Shown here: one piece after another, positions 12,972 through 22,475 of the stretch
Layout of the letters: the number at the start of each line of letters is the position of its first letter
Numbering within the stretch: position 1 is the first letter of the stretch
Assembly (NCBI RefSeq): GCF_017566145.1
Contig: NZ_JABFCL010000015.1
Coordinates: 1 to 55,531 of the forward strand
Length of the DNA stretch: 55,531 nt
Direction: 5' to 3'
Source: Bittarella massiliensis (ex Durand et al. 2017)
GTDB lineage: Bacteria; Bacillota; Clostridia; Oscillospirales; Ruminococcaceae
Translations under genes and position numbers: made by a program
Notes under the pieces: model-generated
Told to the model about the DNA's origin: nothing
The model's database searches: none
What the model saw: the letters and a program-made list of their open reading frames with translations, nothing else

Positions 12972-14962
12972 GTGAAGAGCGTATTCAAAAACGAAATGCG
13001 GGTGTTTGGGCGCACCTTTTACCTGCCGGTTTTGACCGCCCTGCTGTTCGGCGCGCTCAATTACTACCTGGGCTGGTTTGTGGCGCAATTTTTGAAACTG
13101 GACGGGACACGGGAGATGAACCCGGTTTTGCCGGGGAACTACAACCAGGACTTTGGGTTTCTCTGCTTTTTGGGGTTTGTGGTGCTGTCTTACGAATTTA
13201 CCGTCAAGATCGCCGACGCCGGGCTGGAGGAGTGCACCCAGTTTGGCCGGGGCGTTCGGGGGCGGGTGCTGCTGGCCAAGGGGGTCATCCTCGGAGCGCT
13301 GGCAGTGCTGTTGGGGCTGAATGTGCTGGCCTATGACGTGTACTGGCACTTCAAGGCCGGTTTGCCAATGCTTTTGCTGTGGCAGGCGGTGACGGCCACC
13401 TCTTGCACTACCTGCTGCCGCTGGCGGTGGCCATTTTGCTGGGGATGGTGATGGCCACCCGGCTGAAGCGGCTGGCGGGGTACAGCGCGCTGATTGCGCT
13501 GGCGTTTTTTCTCTCCCCCGCGTCGGACTACTTTTTGGCGCGGCTGGCGGGGGCGCTGCCGGTGGGGCGGATCAAGGACTTTTTCACCCTGTTTGCCCAG
13601 GGGATGATCTGGATGCCCGACCCCCTTTACGGCACGCCGGGGGAGCCCTTCCGCCTGTTTTTAAACGGCTTTTGGATCGCCCTGCTGCTGATCCCCATCT
13701 GCCGGATGGCGTGCAGGGCGCGGCCGCTGCGGTGGGGGCTCACAGCGGCGCTGGCGGCTGTTTGCTGTCTGCTTTTCCCCACCGCCTTTTGGCGCACCGG
13801 CTCCACCAACAAGTACGGCGACAACATTCCCCGGGACTACGCCTATTCGCAGATCGACAGCTACTACATCTTCGGCAACGCCCGGCGGGAGGAGCAGGAG
13901 GCGGATTTTGCGGTGAGCGACTGCGCCCTGGAGCTGGACATCGGCCTGGAGATGAAGGCCGAGGCCACCCTGACCACGACGGGGGGCGGGGAAGTACGGG
14001 CATTTACCCTGTACCACGGCTACCGGGTCACGGGGGTGCGGGGGGCGGACGGGACGGCCCTCCCCTACCGGCGGGAGGGCGACTACCTCTGGGTGACGGC
14101 GGGGGCGGACAACCCGATTACCATTGCCTATAAGGGGAGCATCCCGGAATTTTACTCCAACCACACCGCCACCTTTTTGCCGGGGGACTTTCCCTTCTAC
14201 CCCATGGCCGGCCTTTATCCCCTCTTTGACACCGACCAGCAGAGCATTGCCTCGGTGCAGCCGGAGGGGGAGACCCACTTCACCCTGCGGGTGAGCGCGC
14301 CCTACCCGCTCACCGTCAGCCTGCCGGGAGAGCAGGGCGTTTATGAAGGCAGGGCCTCCAGCCTCTCCCTTGCGGGGGGAGACCTGGGGGAGACCCGGGA
14401 CCTGGGGGAAGGAGTGTCCCTCTTTCACCCTGCCGTTCAGAAGGAGAGGGGAAGGGTGAGCCGCCAGACCCTGCAGGGGGCCATCGACAGGTGCAGCGCG
14501 GAGATGGGGGTGGCCCCTGTCTCCCTGCCGGAACAGTACACGGTGTTTACTGCGCCGGCGACCCTGCCGGTGATGGCCAACACGGCGGTGTTTGCCGACC
14601 ACGTGCTGGTCTACCAAAACCTCTCCCCCGATGCCTTTGCCCTCGCCTACCTCTGCGAGTACTACGGGGTACCGGCGGAGAAACGGCTGGTTTTGCAGGC
14701 GGTGCAGGGGAACCTGTGGCCGGGGGGCGAGACGCCTTACCCCTCCTTACGGGTTATGCGCTATATGAGCAACCGCGCCGCCATGTTGACAAATTTATAC
14801 GCACAGGCAGAGAGAAGGCGGGGTGAAGAGGAGACAATGCGCCGGGCCTATCAGTATCTCTTCGACAACACAGACACCCGCACCCCGCGAGAATTTTTGG
14901 AGGAGATCAGCGGGTTTGAAGAGGAGGTGAAGGCCGATGAAGCGGCGCTATCTGCTCTATAA
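12972..14962 (+). pseudogene. Large membrane protein of locus 1, split by a frameshift
   Basis: The first frame (GTG 12972) encodes about 140 residues with several spans, beginning VKSVFKNEMRVFGRTFYLPV and running to LPMLLLWQAV. The homology then jumps by -1 near 13395 into a second frame (HLLHYLLPLAVAILLGMVMA) that continues to 14962. Together they give ~663 residues, the length of the intact paralogue at 46069-48060, and align with it across the junction (GLPMLLLW with GIPWQVAG; YLLPLAVAILLG with YLLLPGAVAVALG). One extra G in ACGGCC would restore the frame. After about six spans comes an extracytoplasmic domain with FTLYHGYRVTGVRGADGTAL and FLPGDFPFYPMAG, resembling the M1-peptidase-like domain of some ABC permeases, but no HExxH is present. 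It may be a real inactivating mutation or a sequencing error. Confidence 0.75.
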
Positions 14963-15713
14963 GTGGCTGCCTTTGCTGACTGTTTTGGCCGTCACGGGCG
15001 GGATTGTTTCTCTGTTTTCCCTGACCGACCTGCGCTTTTACCTGGCCGAAAAGCCCGACGTGTTCACCCACGTGCTCAAAACCACCGCCCCGGCGGTGAC
15101 GAAGCGGGAGGACTGGTCCTTTTCCTACACCTTCGACCCGGAGGAAGACAGCGAGCCGGAGCGGGGGAAAACCCTCTTTGAGGACGGCGACTGCGGGGTG
15201 CGGATGGTGGTGCGCGGTCCCGAAGGTTACCATTACGGGGAAAACGCTTATGCAGAAGGAAACGTGGACATGCAATACCGCTTGACCCTGGACTTTGTGG
15301 GGACGGTGAAAAAGGGGGTCGCCAGCGTCCCCGCCCCCTTTGCCTTTCCGCCGCTGGAGTCCCCCTTTTACCAGGCCTGCGGAATTTCTGACTCTCCGGG
15401 GGGGCCGGCCCTCTACTACCGCACCTTTACCCACGAGGACCACCTGGGCCGCGGATCGGCCTACCGCGTCCCGGCGGAGAACGTCACCATCGCAGTGGGG
15501 GGAGAGACCTTTCACCCCAAGTACATAGAGATTTCCCCCTGGGTGGAAAACGGGGAGATCAGCTTGCGGGTGGGGATGACCTTTTTTGACCAGCCGGACG
15601 ACTTTGCCCGGTTGGTGGCCCGTCCCCGCACCCGGGAGATCACCGTCACCTTTGACAGTCTCTACCTCAACGAGTACCGGGTCAACCCGATTATAGGGGG
15701 GATACTGAAATGA
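14937..15713 (+). CDS. Membrane-anchored extracytoplasmic protein, locus 1 only
   Basis: This 258-residue protein has a basic start, one N-terminal span (about residues 10-28, PLLTVLAVTGGIVSLFSL) and a large outer domain. That domain is rich in beta-type strands and aromatic residues (EDWSFSYTFDPEEDS, VRMVVRGPEGYHYGEN, DMQYRLTLDFVGTV). No catalytic motif was recognised. Its start overlaps the end of the membrane-protein gene by 26 bases, and its stop overlaps the ABC ATPase start (ATGA), so it is translationally coupled. Locus 2 has no equivalent gene. It may be an accessory or immunity component, which is inference from position alone. Confidence 0.7.
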   Translation: MKRRYLLYKWLPLLTVLAVTGGIVSLFSLTDLRFYLAEKPDVFTHVLKTTAPAVTKREDWSFSYTFDPEEDSEPERGKTLFEDGDCGVRMVVRGPEGYHYGENAYAEGNVDMQYRLTLDFVGTVKKGVASVPAPFAFPPLESPFYQACGISDSPGGPALYYRTFTHEDHLGRGSAYRVPAENVTIAVGGETFHPKYIEISPWVENGEISLRVGMTFFDQPDDFARLVARPRTREITVTFDSLYLNEYRVNPIIGGILK

Positions 15714-16543
15714 TTACAGCCGAAGGCGTGAGCAAGAAATTTGGCCGCAAAGAGGTACTCCACCAGCTGAATCTCACCCTGGACAGGGGTGTCTACGGCT
15801 TTTTGGGCCCCAACGGGGCGGGAAAGACCACCTTTTTGCGCTGTATGCTGGGCATCTACCCCTTGAGTGGCGGGCGGTTTCTCTACAACGGAGCGCCCAT
15901 CAGCCGCAAAAACGACCTGACCGCCCAGGTGGGGTATCTGCCCCAGAAATTTGGGGTGTACGGAGAGTTGCGGGTCTGCGAGGCACTGGAGTATCTGGCC
16001 TCCATCCGCCGGCTAAAGTTGGCCAACCCCGCCGAGGAGATCGAGCGGGTGCTGCGGCTGGTCAATCTGGAGCAGCGGGTCACCAGCAGGGTGCGCACCC
16101 TCTCCGGCGGGATGGCGCGGCGGCTGGGCATTGCCGCGGCGCTGCTGGGGGACCCGGAAATCCTCCTCTTCGACGAGCCCACCGCCGGCCTCGACCAGGA
16201 GGAGCGGATGCGCTTTAAGACCATTGTGGAGGAGGTGAGCCCCGGAAAGACGGTGCTGCTCTCCACCCACATCCTGGCGGACGTGGACGCCATCTGCGAC
16301 AAGATCATCATCCTCAATGAGGGGCAGATCCTCTACGACTTGCCGGCGGCAGAGGTGGCGGAGCTGGCAGAGGGAAAGGTGTACGAGGTGGACTCTTCCG
16401 ACCAGGGAGAGATGGTGGTCGGCATTCGGGAAGAGGGCGGAAAGAAGTGGTATCGGGTATTGTCGGCGCAACCCCTTGCGGGCGGGCGGCCGCTGGAACC
16501 CACCACGGAGGATGGCTACCTCTGCGCCATCAAGAAGCTGTGA
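15710..16543 (+). CDS. ABC transporter ATP-binding protein, locus 1
   Basis: This 277-residue ATPase has all hallmarks: Walker A GPNGAGKTT (about residues 34-42), Q-loop VGYLPQKFGVYGEL, signature TLSGGMARRLGIA, Walker B ILLFDEPTAGLD and H-loop LLSTHILADVD. A C-terminal extension of about 60 residues ends TTEDGYLCAIKKL, and the locus 2 ATPase has a matching end (VEDGYMTIIKEV). It should power transport by the neighbouring membrane proteins, either exporting the secreted protein or giving self-protection. It is coupled by short overlaps to the genes on both sides. Confidence 0.93.
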   Translation: MITAEGVSKKFGRKEVLHQLNLTLDRGVYGFLGPNGAGKTTFLRCMLGIYPLSGGRFLYNGAPISRKNDLTAQVGYLPQKFGVYGELRVCEALEYLASIRRLKLANPAEEIERVLRLVNLEQRVTSRVRTLSGGMARRLGIAAALLGDPEILLFDEPTAGLDQEERMRFKTIVEEVSPGKTVLLSTHILADVDAICDKIIILNEGQILYDLPAAEVAELAEGKVYEVDSSDQGEMVVGIREEGGKKWYRVLSAQPLAGGRPLEPTTEDGYLCAIKKL

Positions 16544-17232
16544 AGCGGCTGTTGTTGGAGGGCAGGCGGTTGGCGCTGGCGGTCCTCTACCTGCGCTACC
16601 GGCTGGCGGTGCCGGTGCTGGCCATGGGGCTTTTGCTGCCCCTGTCCATACAGAAAATATTGGTGGGGGACGGCCCCACCCCCCAGACCCTGGAACAGAC
16701 TGTACAGCTGCTGCGGATGATTCTCCCGATCTGCGCCATCTGGTGCCCGGCCTTTGCCCTGCGGGATTATGTCGAGGGGGGGACTTGTGAAATGGCCCGC
16801 GCCTACACCGGCGCTTACACCCGGCAGTGGCGCTTGACGGCCTTTTGCGGGGTACTCTACCTGGCGGGTTTGGCGGCCCTGTTTTTCTGGATCGAAAAGC
16901 AGTTTTCCGACTTTTCCGCCGAGGTCGCGGCGGAGTGGCGCTTACAGGTGCTGGCGGCGGCAGTGCTGCTGGGGCTGCTCTACTTCCTCTCCTATTGCTT
17001 TCACTCGTCCATGGTGGCTTTTCTGGCGCTGGTGCTCTACCACTGTGTGGCCCATGTGATGGCGGTTCTTCCCAGCTGGCTGTCCCTCTTCCCCGCACTG
17101 GGGAGCGCGGGGGAGGGGACGGACATATCCCCTGCGCCTGACCCCGCCGTTCGACTGGTGATTTTAACTGCGTTGGCGGCCGTCTGCTGGGCGGGCGGCT
17201 GGATCGAGGACAAGCGCTACCTCGCGAGTTAG
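16540..17232 (+). CDS. Integral membrane protein (permease-like), locus 1
   Basis: This 230-residue protein has about six predicted spans, for example LAVPVLAMGLLLPLSI, LTAFCGVLYLAGLAALFFWI and LQVLAAAVLLGLLYFLSYCF. The loop WCPAFALRDYVEGGTCEMA aligns with WWPCLSLKEEVEGAGSELL in the locus 2 protein (48920-49561). This supports a shared family that I cannot name. The GTG start overlaps the ATPase stop (GTGA). It is the last gene before a strong terminator. Confidence 0.8.
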   Translation: MKRLLLEGRRLALAVLYLRYRLAVPVLAMGLLLPLSIQKILVGDGPTPQTLEQTVQLLRMILPICAIWCPAFALRDYVEGGTCEMARAYTGAYTRQWRLTAFCGVLYLAGLAALFFWIEKQFSDFSAEVAAEWRLQVLAAAVLLGLLYFLSYCFHSSMVAFLALVLYHCVAHVMAVLPSWLSLFPALGSAGEGTDISPAPDPAVRLVILTALAAVCWAGGWIEDKRYLAS

Positions 17233-17259
17233 AGGGCCGGGCAACCGGCCCTCTTTTTT
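17231..17259 (+). terminator. Terminator of locus 1 operon
   Basis: AGAGGGCCGG and CCGGCCCTCT form a 10-bp stem with a GCAA tetraloop, followed by TTTTTT. Confidence 0.9.
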
Positions 17260-17388
17260 CTGCGCCTTTTGGAGTTTGCCACCCCCAAGGTCACGGGGCA
17301 GAAACGGGCGGATAAAAGCCGTGACCAGCCCGGCGCGGGTGCAGTGCCGGGGCCAGTTGACAAGGTTTCACAAGAAGGGGCGGGCCGA

Positions 17389-17417
17389 TTGTTTTCCCCA
17401 TATGCCGCTGATATGAT
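17389..17417 (+). promoter_or_regulatory. Candidate promoter of the sortase-substrate gene
   Basis: TTGTTT (17389-17394), 17 bases, TATGAT (17412-17417). A perfect TTGACA at 17357 has no matching -10 at the normal distance. Confidence 0.5.
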
Positions 17418-17466
17418 GAAAAAAGAAATCCCGATGATTTGGGAGAAGAGAAAGGATTGCGGCAAC

Positions 17467-18939
17467 ATGAAAAAACACCCGGCAAAACGGCTGGTCAGCT
17501 TTCTTCTGGCGGCCCTTCTGGCCTTTCCGGCCACGGCAGCGCTGGCGGCGGGGGCGGGGACCGGCGCTACGGTGGAGGTTTTTAACAGCGGCGAGACCAG
17601 TCCCTACGGCGGGGGACAGGACCTCACCAACACCGAATACGACCCCTTTGCGCCGGTGACCTTTGACGACCCGCAGGGGACGGCGGCCAGCGCCCAGCTG
17701 GTGATCTACGCCTATGACGTGGACGCCCCGGACGAACTCGACGAGGTGTTTCTCAACGGCCACTCCCTGGGCATCCTCACCGGGATGGACGGCGAGTGGA
17801 ACACCACCGTGCTGGAGGTCTCGGGCGCGGCCCTGGCCTCTTTGCAGGACGGGCGGGAAAACAGCATCTCCATGACCACCAACGACGGCTGGATCGTTTA
17901 CATCCGCTCCATGGTGCTGGTGATGGGCGGCGGCGCCGACGGGGGCGAGTTTGACCGCGACAGCGCCGGCATCACCGCGGCACTGGAGGGGGAGCAGATC
18001 ACCGCTTCGGTGTCGCTGCAGGCGGAGAAGGACGGCGTTTACCAGGTGGAGTACGCCGTGAAGGAGCTGGACATCCAGGGAAGCCAGGTGCGCCAGGTGG
18101 GCAGCAGGAGCCAGGCGGACGTGGCCTTTACCGCCGGCGCGGTTTACACCGAGAGCCAGACCTTTTCGCTGCCGGGACCGCCGGAGGTGTACACCTCCTA
18201 CCGGGTGGACTACGTGGTCAAAAACGCGCTGCAGGTGCCGGTCTTTACCATGAGCGAGCTCATCCCCGCGGCGGTGCAGGCGAAGGTGGTGGTGGCCGGC
18301 AGCCAGAACCTGCCCGGAAGCGCCGTGTCGGTCAGCGGGCTGGAGGCGGTGGCCAAGGCCCTGGCCGACCCCACCAAGGGGCACACCACCCAGCTGAAAA
18401 TCTGGGTGGGGGAGAACAGCGCGCCCCCTGAGCTGGAGGCGCTGCAGGCCAGCGCCGAGCGGGACGGCAACACCCTGGGGCTGATGTTTGACATCTCCCT
18501 GGCCAAAGAGGTGAAGGACGCCGCCGGGCAGACGGTGGACGCCGCCTCCGGCCCGGTGGACGAGCTGGACAGCATGGTGCAGTTCACCATCGCCCTGCCG
18601 GAGAGCGCGCAGGGCAAGACCGATTACGTGGTCTACCGCAGCCACGGCGGCCAGGTGGACACCCTCACCGAGACCCCCAACGACAAGGGGGAGAAGATGG
18701 CCCTGCACAGCGACGGCACCGCCATCGATCTGACCGTTTGCCGGTTTTCCACCTATGTGGTGGGCTACCGGGACACCGGGGAGGCCCCGGCGCCGACCCC
18801 GCCCGCCGACCGGCTGGACGACGAGCCCAACACCGGCGCTGCCGGCCAGGGCGCTGGCTGGGCTGCCGGCCTGGGGATCCTGGCGGCGGGAGCCCTCCTC
18901 TTCTGGAAGCTGCGCCGCGGAGAGGGCACAGCCCGGTAA
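17467..18939 (+). CDS. Cell-wall-anchored surface protein with EPNTG sorting signal
   Basis: This 490-residue protein has an N-terminal signal peptide (KRLVSFLLAALLAFPATAALA) and a C-terminal sorting signal: EPNTG, a hydrophobic stretch (GWAAGLGILAAGALLFW) and a short basic tail (KLRRGEGTAR). It should be exported and fixed by sortase, whose gene follows. The first ~150 mature residues look like a jelly-roll domain (AQLVIYAYDVDAPDELDEVF, SISMTTNDGWIVYIRSMVLV). The rest is beta-rich and repetitive in style and was not assigned to a family. The ATG follows a weak AAAGGA site. Whether EPNTG is used by the adjacent class B enzyme is inferred from proximity. Confidence 0.82.
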   Translation: MKKHPAKRLVSFLLAALLAFPATAALAAGAGTGATVEVFNSGETSPYGGGQDLTNTEYDPFAPVTFDDPQGTAASAQLVIYAYDVDAPDELDEVFLNGHSLGILTGMDGEWNTTVLEVSGAALASLQDGRENSISMTTNDGWIVYIRSMVLVMGGGADGGEFDRDSAGITAALEGEQITASVSLQAEKDGVYQVEYAVKELDIQGSQVRQVGSRSQADVAFTAGAVYTESQTFSLPGPPEVYTSYRVDYVVKNALQVPVFTMSELIPAAVQAKVVVAGSQNLPGSAVSVSGLEAVAKALADPTKGHTTQLKIWVGENSAPPELEALQASAERDGNTLGLMFDISLAKEVKDAAGQTVDAASGPVDELDSMVQFTIALPESAQGKTDYVVYRSHGGQVDTLTETPNDKGEKMALHSDGTAIDLTVCRFSTYVVGYRDTGEAPAPTPPADRLDDEPNTGAAGQGAGWAAGLGILAAGALLFWKLRRGEGTAR

Positions 18940-19027
18940 GTTTTGTTTGAGGGCGCGGCGAGAGACCGCGGGGAAAGGGTGTGAGGTGCTCACATCCTTT
19001 CTTTTGCAGAGAAAGGGGGACGGCGGG

Positions 19028-20002
19028 ATGGACCGCGGCGAAAAACCGGTCCCGCAGCCGGCAGGAGGGGAGCGGGCGGCGCTCCTGGCGCGGGTGGCCC
19101 TGCTGGCCCTCCCCGCCCTGGGGGAGTGGGGGCTGGAACGGCTGGCGCTGCTGGGACGGGCGGCGGGGTACGGCCTGCTGGCCCTGGGGGAGTGGCTGGG
19201 GGAGCGCGGTCTCGCCCTGGCTCGCCGGGCCGGCGACGCCCTGAAACGGGCGGAGGGGCGGGCTGCGAGGGGCGGACGGGCGGCGGGGCCCGCCCTCGCC
19301 CTCTGTCTGCTGACGGCGGCCGCGCCAGCCCTGGTGGGACTTCTCCCCGCCGGCGCCCAGGCGGCGGCAGTTCCGCGTTTGCAGGCGATGGGGGAGGCGC
19401 TGAACGCCCTGCCCCGGGACCCGCTGGCCTACCTGCAGCCCCTCTATGCCCAGAACAGCGATCTGGTGGGCTGGATCGCCATTGAGGGGACGGGGATCGA
19501 CTTTCCGGTGGTGCGGGAGCGGGCCGCCCCCTATTACCTGACCCACAACTTTGCCCGCGAGGAGGACCGCTTTGGCACCCCCTTCATCAAGCACGGGGTC
19601 TCTTTGGAGGAGCGGCCGGACAACCTGATCGTCTACGGCCACAACATGCCCCACAGCCAGCAGATGTTCGGCCCGCTGGAGGGGTACCGCGACCCGGCTT
19701 TCTGCCGGGCGCACTCCACCCTGCGCTTTGACACCCTGGCCCAGGCGGGGGAGTACCAGGTGGTGGCGGTGCTCCTCTCCCGGGTTTACCGCCAGGGGGA
19801 GGAGGGCTTTCGCTACTACGCCGAGACCGATTTCCCCGACGAGGCCTCCTTCGCCCACTTTTACGAGAACATCAAGGGGAACGCCCTTTACGACACCGGG
19901 GTGGAGGCGGGCTACGGCGACGACTTTCTCACCCTCTCCACCTGTGTGTACGACTGGGAGAACGCCCGCCTGGCAGTGGTGGCCAGGCGAATTTCCCCGT
20001 GA
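19028..20002 (+). CDS. srtB: Class B sortase
   Basis: This 324-residue cysteine transpeptidase cuts a sorting signal and links the protein to the cell wall or to another subunit. An unusually long N-terminal region (~90 residues, Ala/Leu/Arg-rich, amphipathic) precedes one span (ALALCLLTAAAPALVGLLPA). The catalytic domain has VGWIAIEGTGIDFPVV, the His motif NLIVYGHNM, the Cys motif FLTLSTC (Cys306) and the Arg near the end (AVVARR). The helix between the last strands (DFPDEASFAHFYENI) is typical of class B. It lies 88 bases after the substrate gene and is probably co-expressed. An AAGGGGG site precedes the ATG. Confidence 0.92.
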   Translation: MDRGEKPVPQPAGGERAALLARVALLALPALGEWGLERLALLGRAAGYGLLALGEWLGERGLALARRAGDALKRAEGRAARGGRAAGPALALCLLTAAAPALVGLLPAGAQAAAVPRLQAMGEALNALPRDPLAYLQPLYAQNSDLVGWIAIEGTGIDFPVVRERAAPYYLTHNFAREEDRFGTPFIKHGVSLEERPDNLIVYGHNMPHSQQMFGPLEGYRDPAFCRAHSTLRFDTLAQAGEYQVVAVLLSRVYRQGEEGFRYYAETDFPDEASFAHFYENIKGNALYDTGVEAGYGDDFLTLSTCVYDWENARLAVVARRISP

Positions 20003-20012
20003 CCCCTGAGGC

Positions 20013-20039
20013 GGCGGGCCGGACGCGTTCCGGCCCGCC
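20013..20039 (+). terminator. Hairpin after srtB without a T tract
   Basis: GGCGGGCCGGA and TCCGGCCCGCC form an 11-bp stem with a short loop. The following bases (GCCTGTTTG) are poor in T, so termination may be weak. Confidence 0.45.
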
Positions 20040-20533
20040 GCCTGTTTGTGGGGGGAGGAGCGGGGGACCTTCTCCCTTTGACGCGGGGGAAGTTTTGGGC
20101 CGAAGGAGATGTTGCCTGCCGTGCGCGGCTGGCTTTTTTCGGCGCGGGCAAACACTTGCTTGCCGCTGTTCACCTGGACGGCCTGGCCCACTTGAGCGGG
20201 TAGGCGGGGAGGGGGCGGGAGAGCTTGCGGGCACAACGCCCCTCCCTGGGCCCCATGCCCGCCTTTGGGGGCCGCGCGCTTGAAATGACCGCTTGCGGGG
20301 CGGTGGCTTTGGCCGCTTGGCCCCCGTTTCGCGCGCCGCCTGTTTCCCACACAGGGGGAGAGACCGAAATTTGTGTGGAAATTTGTCGGCAACCCATTGC
20401 AATTGCCGGCTAATTTCTATATCATTAAAATATATAATGCATGTAAAAAGAATGTAAATTCTAAGAAAAGTCCGACGGATCTTGCGGGGAGGGGAACCTC
20501 CCTAAAATTGTGGTAAAGTGGGTTTGTGTGACG
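20040..20533. other. Spacer, G-rich then AT-rich, no gene supported
   Basis: The first ~360 bases are G/C-rich with no plausible frame. From 20400 to 20465 the sequence is strikingly AT-rich and holds TATAAT (20433-20438) without a good -35. A small hairpin, GGGGAGG-ggaa-CCTCCC (20487-20502), precedes the transporter gene. Confidence 0.5.
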
Positions 20534-22162
20534 ATGGGAATTGGCAACATTCTGGCCCTTTTGGGGGGCCTCGGCGCATTTCTGTTTGGGATGAAGTACA
20601 TGGGCGACGGGCTGGAGGCAGCTGCCGGGCCCAAGATGAGCAACCTGATGGAGACCCTGACCCGGACGCCGGTGCGGGGCTTTTTGCTGGGGGTTTTGGT
20701 GACGGTGGCCATTCAGTCCTCCTCCGCCACCACCGTCATGGTCATGGGCTTTCTCAACGCCGGCATCCTCAACCTGGCCCAGGCCACCGGCGTCATCATC
20801 GGCGCCAATATCGGCACCACCATCACCAGCGTGCTCATCGCGCTGGACATCTCGGCCATGGCGCCCTTTTGCATCTTCATCGGCGCGGCCGCCCTTCTCT
20901 ACTGCAAAAAGCGCACCTACAAGCACATCGGCCAGGTGGTGCTGGGGTTTGGCATCCTCTTTCAGGGGCTGGACACCATGAGCGGCGCCATGGGCGCCCT
21001 CAAGGATGTACCCGCCTTTCAGCAGTTCATCACCACCGCCAAAAACCCCATTGTCGGGGTGCTGGTGGGGGTGCTGCTCTGTGCGGTGATCCAGTCCTCC
21101 TCCGCCGCTGTGGGGGTATTGCAGGCTTTGGCCCTGCAGGGGCTGATGCCCATCCACTTCGCCTCCTTCATCATCTGCGGCATCAACATCGGCTCTTCGG
21201 TGCCGCCCTTCCTCTCGGCCATCAGCGCCAAGAACAACGCCAAGCGGGCGGCCTGTATCTACTTCATCTACAACGTCATCGGCGCCCTCCTCTTTGTGCC
21301 CATCACCCTGTTTACCCCCTTTACCGACTGGATCGAGATGCTCACCGCCGTGCCCATGGTGCAAGTCTCCCTCTGCCACATCGCCTTTAAGGTGGTCACC
21401 GGGCTGGTGTTGCTGCCCTTTACCGACGGCATCGTCAAGCTGTCCTACAAATTTGTTCCCCGCAAGGCCCACGAGGACGAGCGCCGCCTCCTCTTCATCG
21501 ACAAGAACCTGGCCACCTCCCCCAGCGCGGCGGTGGCCCAGATCCAAAAAGAGGTGGAGCGGATGGGCCGGGTCGCCCGCAACAACTTTGTGCGGGCCGC
21601 CGAGGGGCTGCTCAAGTCGGATGTCTCCCAGGCCGAACTGATCCGCGACCAGGAGGATTTGATCGACTACCTAAACCACGGCATCACCGACTTTCTGGTG
21701 AAGATCACCAAACAGGAGATGCCCGGGCGGATCTCCCTCTATGTCAGCCGCATCTTCCACGTGGTCAGCGACATCGAGCGCATCGGCGATCACGCCCTCA
21801 ACCTGTTAGAGCGCACCGAGATGTTTGTGGACAGGGAACTGCTCTACTCCCCCATGGCCATTGAGGAGCTGGAGACCATCTACGAGGCCGACCTCTACCT
21901 GTTTGACCGCTCCATCGGCGCTTTCCTCCGCCAGGACTTGACCGACGCCGAGGAGGGGGAGCTGCACGATCTGGAAGAGCGGGTGGACGGGCTGGTCCTC
22001 ACCTCCCAGGACAACCACGTGGCCCGGCTGCGCCGCAACGAGTGCCAGACCGAGCCCGGCTTAGTCTTTGACGAGGTGCTCAACGACCTGGAGCGCATTG
22101 GCGACCACTCCTTCAACATCGCCCAGGCCGCCAAGAGGGGAAAGGCCGCGCGGATGGTCTGA
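20534..22162 (+). CDS. Na/Pi cotransporter family protein with PhoU-like C-terminus
   Basis: This is a protein of about 542 residues. The membrane part contains the two inverted Na/Pi repeats, each with its hallmark: QSSSATTVMVMGF near residue 58 and QSSSAAVGVLQAL near residue 190. Repeated GANIGTT and GINIGSS loops are also present. After about residue 320 comes a soluble helical PhoU-like domain (FHVVSDIERIGDHALNLLE, and again DLERIGDHSFNIAQ). This is the bacterial NptA/YjbB-like type that moves phosphate with sodium. The start is uncertain: ATG 20534 fits the family start, but no strong ribosome binding site precedes it, and GTG codons at 20510 and 20528 are in frame. Confidence 0.9.
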   Translation: MGIGNILALLGGLGAFLFGMKYMGDGLEAAAGPKMSNLMETLTRTPVRGFLLGVLVTVAIQSSSATTVMVMGFLNAGILNLAQATGVIIGANIGTTITSVLIALDISAMAPFCIFIGAAALLYCKKRTYKHIGQVVLGFGILFQGLDTMSGAMGALKDVPAFQQFITTAKNPIVGVLVGVLLCAVIQSSSAAVGVLQALALQGLMPIHFASFIICGINIGSSVPPFLSAISAKNNAKRAACIYFIYNVIGALLFVPITLFTPFTDWIEMLTAVPMVQVSLCHIAFKVVTGLVLLPFTDGIVKLSYKFVPRKAHEDERRLLFIDKNLATSPSAAVAQIQKEVERMGRVARNNFVRAAEGLLKSDVSQAELIRDQEDLIDYLNHGITDFLVKITKQEMPGRISLYVSRIFHVVSDIERIGDHALNLLERTEMFVDRELLYSPMAIEELETIYEADLYLFDRSIGAFLRQDLTDAEEGELHDLEERVDGLVLTSQDNHVARLRRNECQTEPGLVFDEVLNDLERIGDHSFNIAQAAKRGKAARMV

Positions 22163-22223
22163 TCCCGCTGGAATTTCGGGATGGGCGAAAGCCTTTTTTC
22201 CCTGGATCTGTGGTGTTTTCGCC

Positions 22224-22261
22224 GCGCCCCCGCTGCCAAAACGGCAGCGGGGGCGCTTTTT
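22224..22261 (+). terminator. Terminator of the Na/Pi transporter gene
   Basis: GCGCCCCCGCTGCC (22224-22237) pairs perfectly with GGCAGCGGGGGCGC (22243-22256), followed by TTTTT. Confidence 0.9.
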
Positions 22262-22475
22262 GTGGAGGGCGGGAAAAAGCGCCCTGTTGCGGCGAAGGGG
22301 GACGGGGGGAGAAAGGGCCTTTGCGAAATACAGGGGCATTTGGAGGCTGGCGGGCGCTGGGTCGGGAGGGGGAAACCGCGGCGGGGGGAGAAACCCCCCG
22401 GCCCAGCAGTTGTCCCCCGCCCCGGGCTGTGCTAAGATGAGGGGAGGAAACCAATTGAAAAAGGAGTGGTCCCCT

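Noticed and set aside
17357..17379. Perfect TTGACA as a promoter -35 before the sortase substrate gene
   Set aside because: No -10 box at 16-18 bases; the TTGTTT/TATGAT pair nearer the gene is a better candidate.
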